Positions 1 to 5,153 of a stretch of DNA of 5,153 nt are shown one piece after another; the stretch's first letter is position 1, and each line of letters opens with the position of its first letter. Source of the DNA: Candidatus Falkowiibacteriota bacterium (GTDB taxonomy: Bacteria; Patescibacteriota; Patescibacteriia; Patescibacteriales; UBA12075); the NCBI GenBank assembly GCA_003647675.1, contig QMNH01000083.1:1-5153 (forward strand), read 5' to 3'. The translations under genes were made by a program, and so were the position numbers. Under the pieces are notes generated by a model. That model was given only the letters and a program-made list of their open reading frames with translations. It had not been told where the DNA came from and ran no database searches.

Positions 1-8
1 AAAATACT

Positions 9-49
9 AATATAAACATCTACCCTGGATTAGTGGGGTATTTTATATT
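9..49. terminator. Possible bidirectional terminator hairpin
   Basis: TACCC at 21-25 pairs perfectly with GGGTA at 36-40 around a 10-base loop, with a T26:G35 wobble able to extend the stem. Outside this, AATATAAA (9-16) can pair with TTTATATT (42-49) across a short asymmetric bulge. The stem is followed by a T-rich run (41-50). It is the only G/C-rich stem in the leader region, and it could end a gene lying before the window in either direction. The stem is short, so this is tentative. Confidence 0.35.
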
Positions 50-135
50 TTAATGCTAATATTAGGTGATAATAAAAGTAAAAAAATTTTTAATATTCAC
101 ATTCTTAAGTCTAATATAGAGCTAGGCACTAAAAT

Positions 136-2367
<2,232 letters not shown>

Positions 2368-2373
2368 AGATAT

Positions 2374-2410
2374 AAATGTATAACGCAATTAATGTTACAT
2401 TTTAATTTTT
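2374..2410. terminator. Weak hairpin between convergent genes
   Basis: AAATGTA (2374-2380) pairs with TACATTT (2396-2402) around a 15-base loop. On the plus strand it is followed by a T-rich tract ending at 2410. It sits in the 44-bp gap between the stop codons of gyrB and the convergent synthetase gene, where a shared terminator would be expected. The stem has a single G:C pair and is therefore thermodynamically weak. Confidence 0.3.
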
Positions 2411-2411
2411 A

Positions 2412-2612
2412 TTATAATTCCAATTCTGCTTTGCCCATATTTCTTGAGTAAGTAATTTTAAATCCTCTTTTATTGAATATGCTTATCATGGGCTCGTTGT
2501 CTTTCAGAAATTTGGCGCGGACTTTTTTAATTCCGCGCTTTTTTGCTATTTCCAGAATAAAATCTGTGAATTTATTACCCAACCCTTGGAATTGCCAAGG
2601 ATCCGCTACCAC
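2412..2612 (-). pseudogene. Displaced C-terminal part of the GNAT domain (frameshifted)
   Basis: These 66 codons are the C-terminal end of the acetyltransferase domain of the upstream synthetase gene, in the -1 frame relative to it. The peptide holds the acetyl-CoA pyrophosphate-binding signature Q-x-x-G-x-G as QFQGLG (just after VADPW), then the helix with AKKRGIKKVRA, and the late GNAT motif with NEPMISIFNKRGF. The nominal start is a GTG that in the restored frame is simply a valine in the strand before the loop. There is no Shine-Dalgarno and no room for an independent gene. It ends with TAA at 2412-2414. It cannot be a functional acetyltransferase alone because the N-terminal half of the fold is encoded in the other frame. 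In the restored protein it would be residues 821-886. Confidence 0.85.
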
Positions 2613-2623
2613 AATGGGAATTC
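2606..2623 (-). other. Frameshift site in the GNAT domain (probable 1-base deletion)
   Basis: On the minus strand the gene reads GAA TTC CCA TTG TGG TAG, giving E-F-P-L-W-stop. Inserting one base after GAATTC (between 2618 and 2617) gives E-F-x-I-V-V-A-D-P-W-Q, the usual beta-strand leading into the GNAT acetyl-CoA loop; x would be Ala if the missing base is G (GCC). No X-XXY-YYZ slippery heptamer lies in frame just before the stop, so programmed -1 slippage is not supported. The cause may be a real mutation or a consensus or assembly error. Confidence 0.85.
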
Positions 2624-5071
2624 AGCCGTTTTATTAAGCGGATCGTTAATTAAGCGGACAACACCCAGCATATTTTTTTTTCCTTTTTCGCTTGACTCGG
2701 CAATAATCGCGATTTCCCGATCGTAATCAATCTGCGTATAGCGAATTAGCATTTCATGGGAAATTTCGCTGATTTGCGAAAAAAATCTATGGCGCATTGT
2801 TTTTTGGGAAAATCGTTCAAACATTTTAGCTTCCAGCGGCTCGTCTTCGGGCCGGATCGGGCGCAGAGTTACGGATTTTTTGTTTTTAAGCGTAAATTGC
2901 GTAATATATTCCTTTGGATATGGCGAAATAACCAAATGCGAATAGGGTTTAATGGATTTTCCCAATACATTCTTATCTAATATTAACTTCGCGTCCAAGA
3001 CAACCCCTCCCTCCTCATCAACTGCGAAAGGATTTATGTCCAGCTCTTTAATTTCTGGAAAATCAGCAATTAAATAGGCGAATTTATATAAAAGAAATTG
3101 AATAGACTGGATATCTACTCCGGGCATGCCCCGGTAACCCTTAAGAAGCTTATAAATTTTAGTATCTTTTATTATTCTCAGTGATAGGGACATATTAAGG
3201 GGCGGTAAGCCGATTTTGGTGTCTTGAAAGATTTCAACCGCTACCCCGCCCATGCCGAAAACAATAACCGGACCAAACAGAGGATCTTTTTTGCATCCGA
3301 TTAAAAGCTCATAGCGCTTTTTTACCATGGGTTCTATCAAAATACCCTCTGCATTGGCGGTGGGCGCGTTTTTTTTAACAGCGGACATAATCCGCCCAAA
3401 AGCGTTAATCGCCTCAAGGCTGGTATTAATATTAAGTATAACGCCGCCAATATCGGTTTTATGTAATATATCCGAAGACAATATTTTCATAACTGCCGGA
3501 AAACCGATTTTTGCCGCTTTTAAGCCGGCTTCTTTTTTATTTTTAACAACAGCGCTTTTAACAACCGGAATGTCATAGTTTAACAGCATTTGTTTAACCT
3601 CTTCTTCGTTTAAAGAAACGCGTTTATTTTTTACGGCTGTTTCAATTATTTTTTTATTAGCTTTGGTCTTTGGCGTAAAAGCATGCGGAATAGTTGCCGG
3701 AGCTTCGTAAAGCATTTCTAAATTTTTGGAATAATTATGAATATACATGAATGAACGAATAGCATCTTCGGGTTGCCGGTAGATAGGAATACTGCCTTTT
3801 TCCAGGATTTCTCTGCCTGCCTGCACCGCGTAGCCGCCCATCCAAGAAGCTAAAATAGTTTTTTTGCGCTTGTTTTTAATTTCCAATAGCTGTTTAGCGG
3901 CTTCGGTAGGATTAGTCATGGCCTGCGGAGTTAAAATTACCAGTACAGCGTCTGTATTTTCATCTTTTAGGGTAATCTCTAGGGCTTTTTTGTATTCTTG
4001 AGGGCCCGCATTCCCCAGTATGTCTATCGGATTTCCATGGCTCCATATTGGCGGCAGTATTTTATTGAGTCGCGTGATTGTTGTTTTGGTTAAATTCGCT
4101 ATTTGTCCGCCGGAATATATTAAATCGTCAGCCGCTATAACTCCGGGCCCGCCAGCATTAGTAATTACCGCCATTCTGTTTCCTTTAGGGCGCGGTTGCA
4201 TTGCCAAGGCTTTAGCGGTATGAAACAAGCTCACGGTTGTGTCAACCCGGACAATCCCGGCGCGTTCAAAGGCAGCATTAAAAATTCGGTCATTACCGGC
4301 AATTGAACCGGTATGTGATTTTGCCGCTTTAGCCCCGGCCTCGCTGCGCCCTACTTTTAGCACGATTATGGGTTTAGTTCTAGAAAATGCCCTGGCCGCG
4401 CTTAAAAATTTACGCGCGTTTGTAAGCGATTCCATGTATATTAAAATGCTGTCGGTATCGGGGTCAGAACCGAAATAATCAATTAAGTCATGAAATCCGA
4501 TATCGAGCATGGAACCAATAGAAACAAAATAAGAAAATCCGACGTTATTTTTTAGCGACCAATCCAAGATGGCAGTGCAGAGCGCGCCGCTTTGGGAAAT
4601 AAAAGCAATCTTGCCGGGCAGAGCCATTTTAGAAGCAAAACTGGCGTTTAAATGGTGTTTTGGCCTAATAAAACCAAGACAATTAGGCCCTAATATTCGA
4701 ATATTGAATTTACGCCCTAATTTTAATATTTCTTGGCTCATATTCATTCCTGCTTTTCCCGTTTCGCTAAATCCGGCCGTTATTATTACAACGCCGCCAA
4801 CTTTTTTTTCGCCGCACTCTTTTATTGTTTGGGGCACGGTTTTAGCCGGCGTGGCAATAATTGCTAAATCAATATTATCATTAATTTCTTTTACGCTGTT
4901 ATATGCTTTTATGCTATGGACACTGTTATGCTTAATGTTAACCGGAAATATAATACCGTCGTAATCGCTATTTATTAAATTGTCCATTAAGGCATGGCCT
5001 ACGCTCCCCTCCTGATCGGACGCGCCAATAACGGCAATTGTTTTTGGATTGAATAATTTATCTAATTCCAT
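2606..5071 (-). CDS. ADP-forming acetate-CoA ligase with truncated GNAT domain
   Basis: This is an NDP-forming acyl-CoA synthetase with alpha- and beta-type modules in one chain. The family converts acetyl-CoA, ADP and Pi to acetate, CoA and ATP, in the cytoplasm. Visible in order: CoA-binding Rossmann domain (about 5-135; IAVIGAS at 12-18, GPNCLGF at 128-134); flavodoxin-like ligase domain (about 150-290; ISQSGAL at 158-164, SHTG with H253, the phosphohistidine position); a second ligase domain (about 296-440; ITNAGGPGV, NPIDILGNA); an ATP-grasp domain (about 480-705; ILHKTDIGGV with H537, matching the second phosphorelay histidine; LDINPFAV); and a GNAT domain from about 733 (VTLRPIRPEDE). 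The frame ends at 821 aa, inside GNAT, by frameshift; restored length is about 886 aa, the size of Pat/PatZ acetyltransferases. The ligase half is complete and probably active; acetyltransferase activity would be lost. ATG 5071 lies 11 codons before the Rossmann motif, as usual for the family, with no Shine-Dalgarno. Substrate (acetate versus another acyl acid) cannot be read from sequence. Confidence 0.9.
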   Translation of the reverse strand: MELDKLFNPKTIAVIGASDQEGSVGHALMDNLINSDYDGIIFPVNIKHNSVHSIKAYNSVKEINDNIDLAIIATPAKTVPQTIKECGEKKVGGVVIITAGFSETGKAGMNMSQEILKLGRKFNIRILGPNCLGFIRPKHHLNASFASKMALPGKIAFISQSGALCTAILDWSLKNNVGFSYFVSIGSMLDIGFHDLIDYFGSDPDTDSILIYMESLTNARKFLSAARAFSRTKPIIVLKVGRSEAGAKAAKSHTGSIAGNDRIFNAAFERAGIVRVDTTVSLFHTAKALAMQPRPKGNRMAVITNAGGPGVIAADDLIYSGGQIANLTKTTITRLNKILPPIWSHGNPIDILGNAGPQEYKKALEITLKDENTDAVLVILTPQAMTNPTEAAKQLLEIKNKRKKTILASWMGGYAVQAGREILEKGSIPIYRQPEDAIRSFMYIHNYSKNLEMLYEAPATIPHAFTPKTKANKKIIETAVKNKRVSLNEEEVKQMLLNYDIPVVKSAVVKNKKEAGLKAAKIGFPAVMKILSSDILHKTDIGGVILNINTSLEAINAFGRIMSAVKKNAPTANAEGILIEPMVKKRYELLIGCKKDPLFGPVIVFGMGGVAVEIFQDTKIGLPPLNMSLSLRIIKDTKIYKLLKGYRGMPGVDIQSIQFLLYKFAYLIADFPEIKELDINPFAVDEEGGVVLDAKLILDKNVLGKSIKPYSHLVISPYPKEYITQFTLKNKKSVTLRPIRPEDEPLEAKMFERFSQKTMRHRFFSQISEISHEMLIRYTQIDYDREIAIIAESSEKGKKNMLGVVRLINDPLNKTAEFPLW

Positions 5072-5153
5072 TTAAAATATCTTGAAATATTATTTTATAC
5101 TTTTTATTATAATCTACAATCGGAATCATTTCCACTAGCGCTTTAATAAAAGA
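5058..5153 (-). CDS. Possible 3' end of an upstream gene (partial, unknown)
   Basis: On the minus strand one frame stays open from the window edge for 31 codons and stops with TAA at 5058-5060, overlapping the start of the synthetase by 14 bases. The peptide begins SFIKALVEMIPIVDYNKKYK and ends with QDILNGIR. Its composition is plausible for a real protein in this genome, and the overlap would suggest co-transcription and translational coupling, which could explain the missing Shine-Dalgarno. The other two minus-strand frames close quickly. I do not recognise a family. A good promoter match inside the same stretch argues the other way, and 31 codons is weak evidence. Confidence 0.3.
   Translation of the reverse strand, partial: SFIKALVEMIPIVDYNKKYKIIFQDILNGIR
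5106..5134 (-). promoter_or_regulatory. Sigma70-like promoter for the synthetase gene
   Basis: Reading the minus strand, TGGAAA (5134-5129, 4 of 6 to TTGACA) is followed after exactly 17 bases by a perfect TATAAT (5111-5106). Transcription would begin near 5099, leaving a leader of about 28 bases before ATG 5071. The leader shows no Shine-Dalgarno. If the upstream partial gene is real, this promoter would lie within its coding end, which is possible in compact genomes. Confidence 0.45.

Noticed and set aside
1..53. Short open frames at the left edge: a plus-strand frame of 16 codons ending at 51-53, and a minus-strand ATG at 17-19 reading MFILVF off the window
   Set aside because: Both are too short to judge, sit in very AT-rich sequence and overlap a likely terminator stem; there is no recognisable protein signal.
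2412..2612. Independent small GNAT gene starting at GTG 2612
   Set aside because: It holds only the second half of the GNAT fold, lacks a ribosome binding site, and matches exactly the missing end of the preceding gene.
2618..2623. EcoRI (GAATTC, 2618-2623) and BamHI (GGATCC, 2599-2604) sites flanking the frameshift, hinting at a cloning junction
   Set aside because: Both hexamers fall within codons that fit the gene on each side (E-F and A-D-P), so they are explained by coding sequence, and there is no vector-like sequence.
2600..2640. Programmed -1 ribosomal frameshift joining the two synthetase frames
   Set aside because: The overlap has the right direction, but the codons before the stop (AAA ACG GCT GAA TTC CCA) contain no in-frame slippery heptamer and I saw no strong stimulatory stem; a single-base deletion restores the family-like residue more naturally.
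4569..4964. Plus-strand 131-codon frame opposite the synthetase, and other frames antisense to both genes
   Set aside because: They are shadows of well-supported coding sequence with no recognisable domain or own start signals.

Overview
This window reads as bacterial chromosome from a small-genome, AT-leaning lineage. My best guess is the Candidate Phyla Radiation (Patescibacteria). That guess rests on an AT-rich intergenic region full of degenerate AAATCCTAAATTC-type repeats, a GyrB with a lysine-rich N-terminus, a one-chain ADP-forming acyl-CoA synthetase fused to a GNAT domain, and the lack of Shine-Dalgarno motifs at both main starts. It is inference from general resemblance, with no phylogeny behind it. 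The genetic code looks standard: no in-frame TGA is needed, and the visible stops are TAA and TAG.

Layout: positions 1-312 hold no supportable gene. They are very AT-rich (57 G/C of 312, about 18%) and contain a possible terminator hairpin and a degenerate inverted-repeat block. Positions 313-2367 (+) encode a complete DNA gyrase subunit B with all key ATPase and TOPRIM residues. A 44-bp gap with a weak hairpin separates it from a convergent gene. Positions 2412-5071 (-) hold one long gene broken near its 3' end by an apparent single-base deletion at about 2617/2618. The first 821 codons give a full NDP-forming acyl-CoA (acetate-CoA) synthetase plus the start of a GNAT acetyltransferase domain. 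The last 66 codons of the GNAT domain, including its acetyl-CoA-binding loop, continue in the other frame. Restored, the protein would be about 886 aa. A sigma70-like promoter lies just upstream at 5106-5134, overlapping a possible 3' end of a further minus-strand gene that runs off the window.

The two genes are convergent and not functionally linked: GyrB maintains DNA supercoiling, while the synthetase would interconvert acetyl-CoA plus ADP and Pi with acetate plus ATP, a typical energy-yielding step in fermenters. I found no new multi-gene system. The most noteworthy observations are the frameshift that splits the GNAT domain while leaving the ligase part intact, and the retention of both phosphorelay histidines in a protein with the domain layout of the Pat/PatZ protein acetyltransferases.
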